Assembly: GCF_000002595.2 (NCBI RefSeq)
Contig: NC_057015.1
Coordinates: 1,090,718-1,154,717 of the forward strand
Length of the DNA stretch: 64,000 bases
Reading direction: 5' to 3'
Source of the DNA: Chlamydomonas reinhardtii
Taxonomy: Eukaryota > Chlorophyta > Chlorophyceae > Chlamydomonadales > Chlamydomonadaceae
Position numbers and translations under genes: made by a program. Below the pieces are notes generated by a model, which did not search any database, had not been told where the DNA came from, and saw nothing but the letters and a program-made list of their open reading frames with translations. Of this stretch, positions 22,809 to 35,100 are shown piece after piece (position 1 is the stretch's first letter; every line of letters begins with the position of its first letter).

Positions 22809-24693
22809 CTCTTACACAAACACCTCATTGAAGCTGGCGCCCTGGTTAGTGCTTGCGCCCTGGTTAGTGCGTGCGCTGTGCGTGTGTCCTGCGGCCTAGA
22901 CGTTTCCCGGCACTCCTGTGCCTAGGCTTGTGGCGTTGAGGCACAGCGGTGGGGTTCTGGCGGGTTGAGGCTTGGCTAGGACTCACTGTGCGCGGAGTCA
23001 CACGGACTTTGCCCGCGGGAGGGTTTGCAGCAAAGTCGGGGTTGGTGGAGTCAAGTTGGGCCCTGATAGCATGTGATGGCTCGGCGTCTTCGGGTGCTGG
23101 GACTGTCCCCTCTGTAACATCCGCATTCATTGAAGCCCCCGTTGGCCGCGAGTCTCAGGCGGCCGCTGGCCTCACCGCTGGATCCTTCAGAGCCAGAGCC
23201 AGCGCTGCCCGCGCCCGCGCCCGCAGCCGAGCCGGCACCGCCACTGCTGCTGCCGCTGCTGCTTCTCATACTGCTGGCTATTCTCCCACGCAAGTAGACC
23301 AAAACATCGCGACGATCTTAAGGTTTGGTTGTGACCACACAAGGCATGCAATACTTCACTGGCCGTTGTGCTCTCAAACAGCAGCGCTTTTCCTCTCCTC
23401 CAGTTGACAAGTGAGCATGCACTAGGTACACATTCATCGGGCTGAGTACGTCCACCAGGTCAGCGTCCGCCCTTCCCCACGTACAACACCCGCCATAGGA
23501 TTGCCGGGCCATGCACACCGGCAAAAAAAACATTCCGTGGCGCACGGCACGGCACGCAGTACCTGTCCTGCCCAGCCGTCGCCGCTAAACCCGGCGTTGC
23601 AGGTCCCTGTAAATGACAGCACCAGGCACTCTGCTGTCACCACTCTTTACTCTGATCTCACAAAACTATACAAGTACACGCCAAGCTGGTATCCACGCTG
23701 ACCTCTCAAGCATAAACGGAATACATCCATATCCGGCCCTTAACATCGACCATAAGCCACATATGACGTGCGCTACCATCGGCCAGGTTCAGGCAAGCTG
23801 AAGGCTGTAGCGCACTACTTTCAAGTGCGACGTACGCTTGCCCAGTCCTACAGGCTGCCTCCGCATTCCATACACAAGTGTACACCTGGTACCAACTACA
23901 GATGAGTGCAGCTGTTGCGGTCAAAAGCCGTAGGTACTTGCCCACGAACATCGCTAGCACTTCTTGTACATTGCCAGCGCTACAGAAGGGTACACCCAGT
24001 ACCAACTACATACGAATGCGGAGAGCGCGAATGTTGCGGTCAAAAAGGGGTCCCACAGGTACTTGCACATGGGCATCGCTAGCACTTCTGTACATCACCC
24101 TCGCTATCGTACACGCAACATACCTACACCAGACACAGAGGAGGCTCCGAGGGGCATCTATCGCTATCCTGCTCTGAGAAGTGACTACCGTATCCTATCG
24201 CTCGATTGCAAGTCTAACGCTGCAAAGGTCTGTGATGACACTCTCCACCTCAAGCGCACAAGCGCTTCTTCAGCGCCTGATGACTCAGGGTTGTGACCAT
24301 GCCCGCTGCTGCTGCTCCTTCTGTTGCTGCACGCTCCGATGGGCGGACTGCTGCTAGTGCTGTAGTGTGCTGGTGGTACGGCCGCAAGACCAGGGTTACG
24401 CCGACTGTAAAAAAAAGGGACGGGTGCAATTTCGGAGGTGTGACTTCAGTTGGCGGCATGTTCAAAAAGCATACGCTCGGTACCTTCGACGTCAGGTCAG
24501 CAACCCAAGGCTCGGAACCCACGTGTAAGTTGAAATGGTGCACCCACGAAAAGGCTAACCCCATCTTGGGTTTGGGACCTGCCCCGGACTGGGCGTGTCC
24601 CCCGGGTGCGCCGGGTTTCTGCAATGAACTACCCCCGTATGGCGTCAGCAACCCACACGCGCGGGCAGAATTCCGCAATTCCGTGCACCACCT
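22809..24693. other. No clear gene; diverged tandem repeat
   Basis: About 1.9 kb of lower GC than the coding regions. A pair of diverged direct repeats lies at 23881-24108. The 22.9-23.3 kb part has Ala/Ser/Gly-rich open frames on both strands, without support. Confidence 0.45.
23881..24108. repeat. Diverged tandem duplication, period about 110-125 bp
   Basis: Two units share, in order, ACCAACTACA, GTTGCGGTCAAAA and CATCGCTAGCACTTCT. The spacing between matching words grows from 110 to 125 bases, so the copies have gained small insertions. Confidence 0.65.
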
Positions 24694-24745
<52 letters not shown>

Positions 24746-24747
24746 CA
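24694..24747. repeat. (CGCA)n microsatellite
   Basis: Thirteen tetranucleotide units in the presumed intron just downstream of the exon 24796-25350. It is open in the minus frame and would encode a Cys/Val/Arg/Ala run if read through. Confidence 0.85.
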
Positions 24748-24795
24748 CATACACACACAACGAAACGCGCTTTCTACCAATCGCTCGCCACGTAC

Positions 24796-25350
24796 CAGTA
24801 GGAAGTCACGCTCAATCGTGTCGTAGAGCGCCAGCACATCCCGTGCGAAGGACAGGTTGACGTCTGTGACGAACAGGGTGGGGTCGGTGGCTGCCAGCTC
24901 GTCAATCATCTTCTGCGCGTCCGTCACTCTCTGTCGCAGCGCTTGCAAGCTACCAGCGTGTGTACTTGTGTTGCGCGTCGCTGCAATGCCCGCGAACATT
25001 TGCTGGACGCCGTCCGGGCTCATATTGAGCTTGAGGGCCAACTTCGCGAGGCGCTCGGGTTGCGCGTATTTGCCAAGCTCGTTCCCTGTGTTCAGGATGA
25101 ACTCCAGCTGGAACGGCCGGAGCTTCCGCTGCAACTCCGCCTTGTACCACGCGTCTTCCTGCCGCAATTGCGCGTTGAAGTGCAGCTGAAACCGCTGCTG
25201 CACGGCCGCCTCGACAATCGACTGCAGGTCGCCGTTCTCTGCGAAGCGGACGATGCTTGCGACACGCGGCTGGATGGTAAGCAACCGGTTGGTCTGCTTC
25301 ACCTTGCAAGTGCTGTGGGCGCGAGCACTTGACCTAGCGAGAGCTTTCAT
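24796..25350 (-). CDS. Unrecognised helical protein, 5' exon
   Basis: One long exon from ATG 25350 to a good donor (CTACTG/GTACGT), 185 residues. It starts MKALARSSARAHSTCKV, basic and Ser/Ala-rich, so an organelle presequence is possible. The rest is rich in amphipathic helix: DLQSIVEAAVQQRFQLHF, AWYKAELQRKLRPFQLEF, YAQPERLAKLALKLNMSP, ALRQRVTDAQKMIDELAA, FARDVLALYDTIERDFLL. I do not recognise the family. Composition and codon use look like real coding sequence, with GC-ending codons and balanced residues. The frame happens to stay open far past the donor through the CGCA repeat, but that extension looks non-coding. Downstream exons were not found; the WD40 fragment to the left could belong to it. 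It diverges from the gene at 25515 with about 165 bases between. Confidence 0.55.
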
Positions 25351-25514
25351 TCAAACCAAGAACCGCGTTCAGAGCAAAGTATTTTGGTCCGTTCTTGTTT
25401 CAAATGTAGTGCAAGAAGCAGGAGTTGCGGGTTTGGGGCCTGCCGGGAGTCTCTCCCGTGCTAAGCCATCGTCGGGCGAAATGCATCGCCGCAATATGGG
25501 ACGCCTGACCGTGA

Positions 25515-27933
25515 ATGGCTGGCGCTGCTGCCTTAGGCTTCAAGACACTGCTATCGGCAGCGGCGCAGAGAAGAAGCAGCCGGCGGCAACGAATGCTGCT
25601 GCGGCAGCGCGGCGCCAGCCCCGTCGGCTGCGAGGACGGCGAGCAGGCGGAGGGCGGTGAGGGCGAGCCCAACCTGAAGCGCCGGCTGATGTCGGCTGTG
25701 TCGCCGCCGGCGCCCGCCGTTGCGGGAGAGGCAGGAGAGGCGGCCGGCGCGGGTGGAGGCTCCGGAGGCAGCGCCAAGGGTGAGGCAAGGGCAAGGGTGG
25801 CGAGCCGGGAGGGTGGCAAGGATGCCGCCGCAGGTGGTGGTGGCAGCACCAGCAAGACTCCCGCTGCGGCGGTCGCGGGGCCGGCTGGAGAGGAGGGCGC
25901 ACCCGCCGCGGGAGGCAGGGAGACCCGGCACAGCAAGAAGCAGGCGGCCAGGGGGTGGCGGCGAGCGGCGGTACTGCTGCCGCTGCCGCTGCTGATGCGA
26001 AGGAGGGCAAGGAGCAGGCCAGCAGCAAGGAGACGGCGCCGGCCGCGGCCGCGGCCGGCGCTGGCAAAGACGGCAGCGGGACTGCTGGCGGAAAGGAGAA
26101 GGAGGCCGCAAGCGGAGGCAATGAGGGCGTGCTAACGGTGCTGACGCGCTCCGCCTCCGCCTCCTCTCCATGCGGTGCCGTGGCAGCGGCCTCGCCCCGC
26201 ACCACCTCGGGAGCCGCGCCGCGCGGCTCCGCGGGTGCCGGCTCTCCTCGGCAGCCGGCAGCTTGCCAAAGCCTGTGGGGGCAGGTGCAGGGGCAGGCGG
26301 CTCCCCGAAGCCGGGTGGCGGCACGGCGACGGCAGCGAGAGCGGGGTCAGGTTCGGCACCGGCGGGCCCGCCCAAGTCGCACCGCGCGAGTGCGCAGGGA
26401 CGGGTGAGGTGGCGCAGGTGCTGCTACTGCTGCTGCTACTGCTGCTGCTGCTATTGCTGCTGCTGAGTCTAAGCCGAGTGCTGAGTCTGCCCCGCCCTCA
26501 TGTTACTTGTGGTCAGGACGCTTCATCTACCTGCCGCTACTGCTGCCCTTCCTCTCATCACCTCGTTCATGTGTGCCCTGCCCTGCCCGTGCACCTCCTC
26601 GCCACATTTGCAGACGACGGCAAGCTCAAGTCCATTGGCGGCGTACTGCTGGAGTGGGCGCGCTACATGCCGCTGGTGACTGCCACGCGTAAGGGCGCGG
26701 AGGTGGCGCCGGCGGAGTCGGTGCTGGCGCTGGCGCGGCGGGCGGCGCGCGGAGAGCTGATGGGTGGGCTGGCGGGTGGGCACACACGGTGCGAGGGCCC
26801 AGGCAGACACCAGCTGTAGCCCTGTAGCACCAAGGCCGCATCGTATGTGTCATTCTGGGGCAGTATCACCAAGGTGCGTGACTGCGTGTAGTCTGTGGTG
26901 CTGTCGTGAACCGACATCACCTTGCACCTTGGTGCCCCGTGCTCAATGCATCTGCACCGTACTGCATCACCCGCCCGACGACCCCTCCGCCCCTCACTCC
27001 CCCCCCCCCCCCACACACACACACACACAAACGGCAGGTGGCAGCCGGGGACGACACGGGTATCGTGTCTGTGTACGACGTCGCCCGGCCGTACGACTTC
27101 CCACCCGATGGTTACAACCCCCTCAAGTCAGACCCCGCCTCACTCGCCTCGCTGCCATCGCCACCCCTGTCGTCGCTGGTCCACGCGAACAGCCCACCAG
27201 ACACCACCTGCGGCAATGCAGACTCCGCCGCCACCCCATCACAGCCGCCGCCACCTGAGCCGATGCCCATTGCACCCGTGACCACTTTGCAGCCGAGCAG
27301 CCAGCTGGATGAGGCCGCAGGGTGCCTGCGGTGGGCGCCGGACATGGAACGCCTGGCATGTTGTAGCCGCGGCGGCACCGTGTGTGTGTGTACGACATGG
27401 CCCTCGTGCGGGAGGCAGGGGCGGTGCCGCGGTGTGGTGGCGGGCTTGAGGTGCCGGCGGCGGCTAGGTCGCCCCTGCACGGCAGCGCTGACGCGAAGCC
27501 GTATGGGATGAAGGTAATCGCTTGATTGGAAACGCATGTCACTGCTCCCTGCCCTGGGAAGAACTCGCTCATTTTCCTCCGTGGGGCCTGACGCTGGGAA
27601 TGCGATTCTTGCGCGTGCCTGACGAATTGCGGACCCACCTATGTGCACCAGACCGACCACACGCCTTTATTTCACACATTATTGATTGGCCTCCATCCAG
27701 GTGAGCCCCGATGGCGAGTGGATGGCAACGTGCGGAGGCAGCAACAACGTCAGCATCCACAGCACCCGCACACGTGGGGGCTGGTCGCCGCTATTCCACT
27801 GACGGGTCACGGCGGAGGCGGAGCCGTGTCCTCCGTGGCTTGGAGCCCGGATGGCCGCTGGCTGCTGGCGGCCGGCGGCACTGCAGATGAGCTGCGGGTA
27901 CTGGGTGTGAGTGTGTGGCTGTGTGGCCAGTGA
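25515..27933 (+). CDS. WD40-repeat gene with interrupted frames, possible pseudogene
   Basis: ATG 25515 opens an Ala/Gly/Glu-rich low-complexity region to about 26403, where the likely frame changes more than once. Then come exons 26614-26788 (DDGKLKSIGGVLLEWARYMP), 26828-26873 (TKAASYVSFWGSITK), 27038-27513 (VAAGDDTGIVSVYDVARPYD, then CLRWAPDMERLACCSRGGTV) and 27701 onward (VSPDGEWMATCGGSNNVSIH, then GAVSSVAWSPDGRWLLAAGG). These are WD40 blades. Two frame breaks fall inside them: one in a GT run near 27380-27394, where the count is off by one GT unit, and one near 27770. The intron at 26789-26827 is only 39 bases. Either this is a decaying gene or the assembly has indel errors in repeats. 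The function is unknown beyond protein binding. Confidence 0.5.
26999..27030. repeat. Poly(C)/(CA)n tract before an acceptor
   Basis: A C run followed by (CA)n, ending seven bases before the AG acceptor of the WD40 exon that begins at 27038. Confidence 0.7.
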
Positions 27934-29170
27934 GCAGGCGGCTGGCGGGGCCCCTTACTTGTGTGCGTGTGAGTAGACGTGGTGCTCGGGCACTACAGAG
28001 GGAAGACGCATACAGTACATGCAGGTGCAATGAGCGGGGGTGTACACGGTGTGGCCGGTGGTAGCGTGCGTGTAGTAATGGCTCCCGGGTTGCCGTATGG
28101 GAGCACTGAGACATTTGCACTGAGAAATGTACGGCTGGACCTTTTGAGCGGCGCCATACGCATTGCGTTCGCGGATGGACTGCAAACCTTCAAGATGTGC
28201 ACTGGGGGGACATGGGTATTGCTCCGAACTGTGTTGTACAATGTGCGGGACTGCGAGTGGCCGCTGATCTGCCCGCTGACATGATACGGTAGTTAGTTGT
28301 GGGATAGCGCTGCCTCTAAGGTGAGCCTATAGGTCTGGGCTCCCTGAATTTCGGTTCGTACCTACTTGGGTCGATGACATGAGGCAATAACCTTACATGC
28401 GGTCTCACCGTTGCAAATGACTGAACACGAATCTCAGCCTGTCCCGTGCCCCCGCCCCCGCTTGTTAACCCGTTTGTCTTCTCCAGCCATATGCCCCATC
28501 ATCCCACATGCTGCCATGCTTATTGAACCCTGGCCGCAATCCGATGGCTCACTCGGTGCCAGTCGCTATACCGGACTTCCTATACGCCCGCTATCACGCT
28601 CTTCTATCTCAGTGACTCAGCATGGCTTCCCCCAGAAGCGCGGTGCGTCGTTGCAAATCTGCGCTTCAGCTCCAGCTAGCTGCCCCTACTCCGCACTTGC
28701 TTCCAATGCTTCAGCGTCAAGCCAGCTGCCCCGTTCAAAATGTCGCTCCGTCTCGTGCCCGAGCCTATGCTGCACCCCGGAACACCCGTCACTGGAGTCA
28801 GCAGCCGCGCACATCCGCCCGCGAAAGCGTACGTGTGCGGGAGCCGCAGCTGACCCCCCGCCCCCCCCCCCACGGCTTTGCAGCTGCGACGCGGCCGCTT
28901 TGGACCCAGGCCCGCCCGCAGGTGCAGCAGACTCGGCAAGACATCAATGAGCGCCCGGGGCAGGCCGTGCATCCACAATGTCTGAGAGCCCGAGCCCCGA
29001 TCCTGACTACTCCTTCAGCCGCCCCCATCAACACCCAGCTTCCTGCAATCCCGTGTACCGTGATCACGACACATCAGCTGTCGGCCATGACCAGCAGCTA
29101 CCCACGCCCCCCTTGCTCCGGCTCCAGCTGCTCCTGCTACAGCCCCTGGCACGCTGCTACAGCCGCCGCT
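27934..29170. other. Convergent intergenic region
   Basis: About 1.2 kb between the WD40 gene (+) and HDS (-). Open frames on both strands are Ser/Pro/Cys-rich and unconvincing. It holds the HDS 3' UTR and possibly a further 3' exon of the WD40 gene. Confidence 0.4.
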
Positions 29171-32100
29171 TTAGGCGGTGGCGACCAGCTCCTTGCTCTC
29201 CTCCTCCACGGCGGGCTCCACCCAGCGGCCGTGCTCCTTGATCAGCTCAATCAGCTGGTCGCAGGCCTGCACGAGAACGACAAGGCAGAAGGTATGTGGT
29301 CAAGGCAAACGGGTTGAGATGTCGGGTTGGAGGCAGCCTAAAGACACAGCTTCTCGCCAACATCCGGCTTCTAGGTTCAAAGCCCTGGCCCATCCACTCC
29401 ACGCCACTCCGCTGAAAGTTCATTCAAGCCCTAGCGCTGGTCCTACCGATGCCAACCCCTGCTGACGCCACGATGCCAACCCAGGGGCCCATAAAGCCGC
29501 CCGCCCGCCAAACAGCCGCCTCCGCACACGCTCTCACCGACTCCATGGGGATGCCGCGGCGCACCACCTCCTTGCCCACGTACAGGTCGATCTTGCCGGG
29601 GGCGCCGCCCACGTACCCGAAGTCGGCGTCAGCCATCTCGCCTGCGAAGGCAAGTGGATGTGGGTCGCGCAACGACGTCAAAGGCATTAAGCCGCATCAC
29701 ATCATGTCGCAATACGCTAGCAGCCGTTGTGTGCCCAGTTGACGGCTGTGCGTTTCTCACTTGCACCGTTCCCAAACTTAGTCTCCACCCTGACGTTCCC
29801 CTCGCCCATTCATCAACCCTCCGCCGCCCACTCGCAACCTCTCCGCCCCGCCCCGCCCACACGCGCCTCGCCACACCCCGCGCACCTGGCCCGTTGACGA
29901 TGCAGCCCATCACCGCGATGGCCACGCCGGGCAGGTGGCCGGTGCGCGTGCGGATCTGGTCCGTCACCTCCTGCAGGTTGAACAGCGTGCGGCCGCAGCT
30001 GGGGCAGGACACGTACTCGGTCTTGATGTTGCGCATGCGGCAGCCCTGCAGCAGGCCGAAGGCGGTGGTGCGCAGGAAGTCCGTGTCCTCGCCGGGGCAC
30101 TCCACCATGGCGCCGTCGCCCAGGCCGTCCACCTGGAGGGGCAGGAAAGGAGGGGAGGGAGGATGGGGAGGGAGGATGGGGAGGGTGCGAGATGAGGGCG
30201 CGGGGAGGTGCGAAATGCGGTAGGCCAGACATTGGCAGGACGGTCTCGAACCTGCTGGACCGCTACACTCAGCGTGCCGCGCAAGCTGCTCCTCCCTCAC
30301 CCAGCCGCCCATGTCGCCCATGCTCCGCCAGGTAACGCCAGATGCCCCAGAAGTCAAACCCACACCCGCGCCCACACCCGCATCCCACACCCACCAGCAG
30401 GCCGCCGACCAGGGAGCCGGTGGTGATCACGATCTCGTCGCGCACGGTGCCGGCGGGGAAGGTGATGCGGTGGATGACGGGCGTGGTGATGCCGTGGCGC
30501 TTGAGCACGTCGAACACGCGGCGCGAGCTGTGCAGGCGGCTGACGCCGTCCTTGGTGGCCAGCAGCGCCACGATGGGGTTAAGGGCCTTGATGGCGGCCA
30601 GCTCGGCCTCGGTCTCGGTGCCGTCGATCTGGACTGCCATACGCGTGGAGCCCTGCGGGGGAGGGGAGGAGAGCGGGAGTGCAAGAGAGGAGAGAGGGAG
30701 CAGGGTTGAGGGTTTGGGACGTTAAAGCTGCTGCAGCTGGGGGCGGGGATGGTCGAGCAGTAGTGCCGCCGACTGTCTCCCGCCGCCCCCTCTCTGTGCT
30801 CTCCGACGCCCCGCTCTCCGGCGCTCGTCTCTTCTTTTGCCGCTGATCCTTCCTCCATGCTGTGCAGCTGCCCCTGCCTACCCTCCTCCCACTCCCAGCC
30901 ATCAGCTTGTCCTCCGCGCCCCATTGCTATTGTATTAAACGACCTCCCACGCATCTCGCATCCTCCCCCACCCTCGCACGCATCCCACCCTGCGCCCCTC
31001 CTCCCGCCCGCACCCACCTCGGGCAGCTGCACGGGGCCGGCGGCCGCCTGCTGCAGCGCCACCAGCGCGATGGCGCCCGGCAGCGGGTCCTTGGCCAGCG
31101 CCTCAATGGGAGCAATCACGTGCGTGGTCACCTCCTGCACGGCAGCGGGGGGGGTTTACATTCATGATCATTAAAGGAGTGAAGGCGTAGCCAGGGAGGG
31201 AAGGCAGGGCGCAGGGAGGGGGCGCATAAGGGCGCAGGGGAGCGTGAGGCAAAACACGTGTGGACATGTCAGTCAAGTGCGACCGGGGCCAGCGCGGCCG
31301 CACCCCTGCCGCCGCTCCGTCCAGCCGGCGCTTCGTCGCTTCCCGCTCCAACCCCGCCCCCTCATGCGAATGGTCACGACCCTGGGCCCCTCCGCCCTGA
31401 AGCCCCCGTCCGTCCCTTCCGTTCCCGCCTGCGGCAGCCGCCCGCGGCCGCACCTGCAGGCGGCGCAGCGCGCGGCGGGCGTCCTTGTCGGCGGCGGCCG
31501 GCACCTCGCTGAGCACGATGGAGTCGGCGGTGGCAATGTCCTTAAAGGGCATGCCCACCGCCAGCTTGGCACCCAGGCGCTTGTACAGGAACTGAGGGGG
31601 GGGAGTTGCAAGGATTGGTACAGAGAAGTAGGGGGGAAGAGAGAGGGGAGGCAACAGGGAAAGAGAGTCAGGCAGGGGTGCGATTGGAGACTTGCTGCTT
31701 TCCGTGCTTTTCGCTTTCTTCCGTCAGGTGCCGGTGTCTCCTCCTGTACCGGTGTCTCCTCTCATGCCGTACCCCGCGTCAGCCACCCATGTGTGTCTGC
31801 TCCCTGTGTGTGCCTAGCTATGTGACCTGACGGTTCTCCTGACTTCAGTATCCGCCCAACTTCTTCCCCGCTGCCGGTGCCCATATGCATCCATCACCTG
31901 ATCTCCGCTCCTCTCACCCAGACCCCACCCCTCCGCCTCCACCTTCCTCCACCTCCCTCGACCACCACCATCCCCACCAACGCCTTCACCAACGCCGCCT
32001 CCACCACCACCACCTCCGGCCACCGCCCCCAGCCTCCACCCACCCCCACCCCCAGCCTCGCCTCACCTCGGGCTGCTTGAGGTCGGCCAGGCTGACGGCG

Positions 32101-35100
32101 TTGTACACGGTGCCGTCGCGGTGCAGCGCGCCGCGGAAGTCCAGGTCCTCGCCCGGCGCCTGGACGGGCAGGTCGCCCACACGGCGGGTGAAGGTGTGCG
32201 TGTCGCGGGTGGTCTCCGGGAAGGGAGCCACGCCCAGGCCCTGTGAGCGGCGGCAGGAGGGGAGTGCGGGCGTGGAGGGACGGGATGAGGTGAGGAGAAG
32301 TGGAGGGGATTGGGCGGGGACGGGCCGGCGCTGTTGCTGTTTTGGCTGCTTTGGACTGCGCTCAATTCGTTATGCATACCGCAGCGCTTGGGCATGAGCC
32401 GTGTTGCTTCTGCGCAACCCCGAGTCCCGAACCCCCCTCACTGCGCCAGCTTCTCCCAGCTCCACTTGCAACCCCCCCTCACATCCGCCTGGTCCTGCCC
32501 CCCGCCCTGCGACGCCCCTCTCCCGCTCCCTCATCCTCCCAGCCCCCATCTCCCTCCCCCTCGCTCTCACCGAGCCCCAGGCGCGCTCGCCCAGTCCGGC
32601 CAGGCGCTTGCAGGGGTCCATCTCGAACTCGGGGTCCTCGGTGAGCGACACGCGGATGGTGTCGCCCAGCCCGTCCATCAGCAGTGCGCCGATGCCGATG
32701 GCCGACTTCATGCGGCCGTCCTCGCCCTCGCCGGCCTCTGTGCGTGGCAGGTCAAGGATGTCGTGTTGTGATTGCGAGGCTGTCTTGTGAGTGGGCTGAT
32801 AGCATGAACCTCGTCCGGGGTCTTGTTTGCTTCATTGACCACCAAATTTCGCCTGCTTCCCAACTTCGCCTCCTTGCTTACGCCCGAGCTTGTGGCCATG
32901 TCTACCTGTCACTCGAAGTCAAACACGGTGGCCCTGAACACTCATATTCTCCCAACCGTCCAGCGCCGCCGTCACCGCTCACACTGCCCGCCGCGTCCCA
33001 CCTTCAACGTCTCCAGCCAGCTCCCGCTTGCCCTCCCTCACCCGCACGCATCCGCCCCCACGCCTCGCCTGCCCCAGCCACGCCCCCCCATCCCCCAATA
33101 GCGCCCCCCCTCCCACCGGTCACGCCCAGGTGCAGGGGGTAGTCCCAGCTGCGCTTGTACTGCTCCTCAGCCAGCAGGCGGTAGGCCTGTGCGCGCGTGG
33201 GTGCGTGTTTTGGAGTTGGAGGGGCTTGGGTTGGCACGTGAGCCGCGTGGGCAAAGAGTGCAGGAAGCATGGGGTTGAGAGCGTCAGTCCCTGCTCCTAG
33301 CCTTTGCACCACCGGCCAACCCTTGCCGTACTGGGGCCGTTGCATGCCGCGAGACCCCGCCCTGCCCCTTCCCCTTCCCCCTACCCGCCGTCCCCCCGCC
33401 GCCGTTCCCGCCTCCCCGTGCCCCCCCCCCCTTCCGGGCTGCCGCCCACCTGCACCATGACCAGGGGGTTGGACGCCTTCATGGAGAAGACGAAGTTGTG
33501 GTAGTCGTGCTTGCGGCACACGTCCGCGAACTCAAACGCCGACTCCACCATGCCGCTGTGTTGTGTTGGCGGCCAAGCAAAACCAAGCACATAACAAAGC
33601 AGGCAGGCAGGCAGAGGGATACAGCGCGTCAGTGCTGTCAGCCAGTAGCTGCAAGCAGGTGGGAGCCTATGTGCCGCGAGCAAGCGGCCGGCCGGGTGCG
33701 AAGACCATCCTCTCCTGGCCCACACAGTTCCCCAACCACTCAGCACCACCACATGTCTCCAAAGCCCAGCCGCTACCCAAAAAGGTGGCGAGACCCTACA
33801 CGCCCTCATGCCACTTCTCATGCCGTTCTCATGCCAGTTCTCACACAGCGCCCCTGCACGCCCGCCCCACGCCATCCTCAGCCGCCGCTCACCGGGGGGT
33901 GTCGCCGTAGTAGGACAGGATGCGCGCGGACAGCGAGCCGTGGTTGGTGCCGATGCGGATGGCGCGGCCCAGCTCCTTGCACTTGAGCACCAGCGGCGTG
34001 AAGGTCTCCTCAATCAGCTCGCGCTCGCGCTCAAACTCCTGTGTGTGTGCATGGATGTTTGCGCGCAGGGGGCGAGGGCGATAACGAAAGGGCGTGCGGG
34101 AGTTCACGAGTGCAGCATCAGCCTTGCAACTGCTCGCGCCCTCCCACCATCTCCGCACCGGCCAACGAACTGCCGGCGCTCTTATGTCCTGTCTCCATTG
34201 TCCCTCTGTAGCAGTGCCGGCATTCCCGTTCCTCCTCCCAGCTTTCCTCCTTCCCAGCCCTCTTCATCCAAATCGGACACCCGCTAGTTGCCACGCACCC
34301 GGGGGTCATCGTAGTTGATGACGTCGAAGGTCTTGCGGCCGTCAGCGAAGTTGCCGGGGTTCACACGGATCTGTCCGGGAGCAGCAAAAGACACGGCGGC
34401 CCCCGAACGCGTGAGTTTGCGAAGGGCTCTTATGCCGAGCCACGCCTGCCGCGAGGTAGAGACCTAGGGCTATCGCAGGCCGCCGCCTGCTCCGTGCGGC
34501 GTGTTCCCCGCCCCCGAATACGGTGGCAGGTCTGCAGCCCACCGTAAAAGCGTTGCCCGCACTGCCCTCTCACTCCTTGCCAGCCGCTCCCTGTTCCAGA
34601 TAAGCCCCAGCCTTCAACATGACCCCGACCAGACCTACATTTGCCCAATCCCTTACACAGTCACACGTTCCGCGCGTTTCCTTCCTGACGCTTCCCCCAC
34701 ACAGCCCCCTCCCCGGAAGGCACGCCGCCGCACCTTCTCGAAGGCGTCCGCCACCATCATGGCCACCGTGGGCTGGAAGTGGATGTCGGCCACCAGGGGC
34801 ACGTCGTACCTGCGCGTGTGCGTGTGGGTACGTATTGAGTATGTGTGCTAGGAGAACAGCCACGCCTGGCGCCGGCCTCGGCCACACCACGCCACAATAC
34901 ACAGACCCGGCCCACTTGCCCCGGCCGCCACACAGCCGTACGCCAGCCACGTCCACTCTAGCCGCCGAGTGTTGCCCCGCCAAGTGCTCACTCCACCCCG
35001 ACCCGGTTTCTTTGGGATTGGAATGAACTTCCCCCCCCCGCCCCGACCCGCGCCATGCTGTGGCGGCTGCGGTCCTGAGGACTCACTTGTCCTTGAACAG

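Noticed and set aside
24250-24795. Extension of the 24796-25350 frame through the CGCA repeat
   Set aside because: It follows a good donor, reads a microsatellite as Cys/Val/Arg/Ala, and then shows no protein-like sequence.
28411-28950. 179-codon plus open frame
   Set aside because: Ser/Pro/Cys-rich composition typical of non-coding GC-rich DNA; it also ends in a C run.
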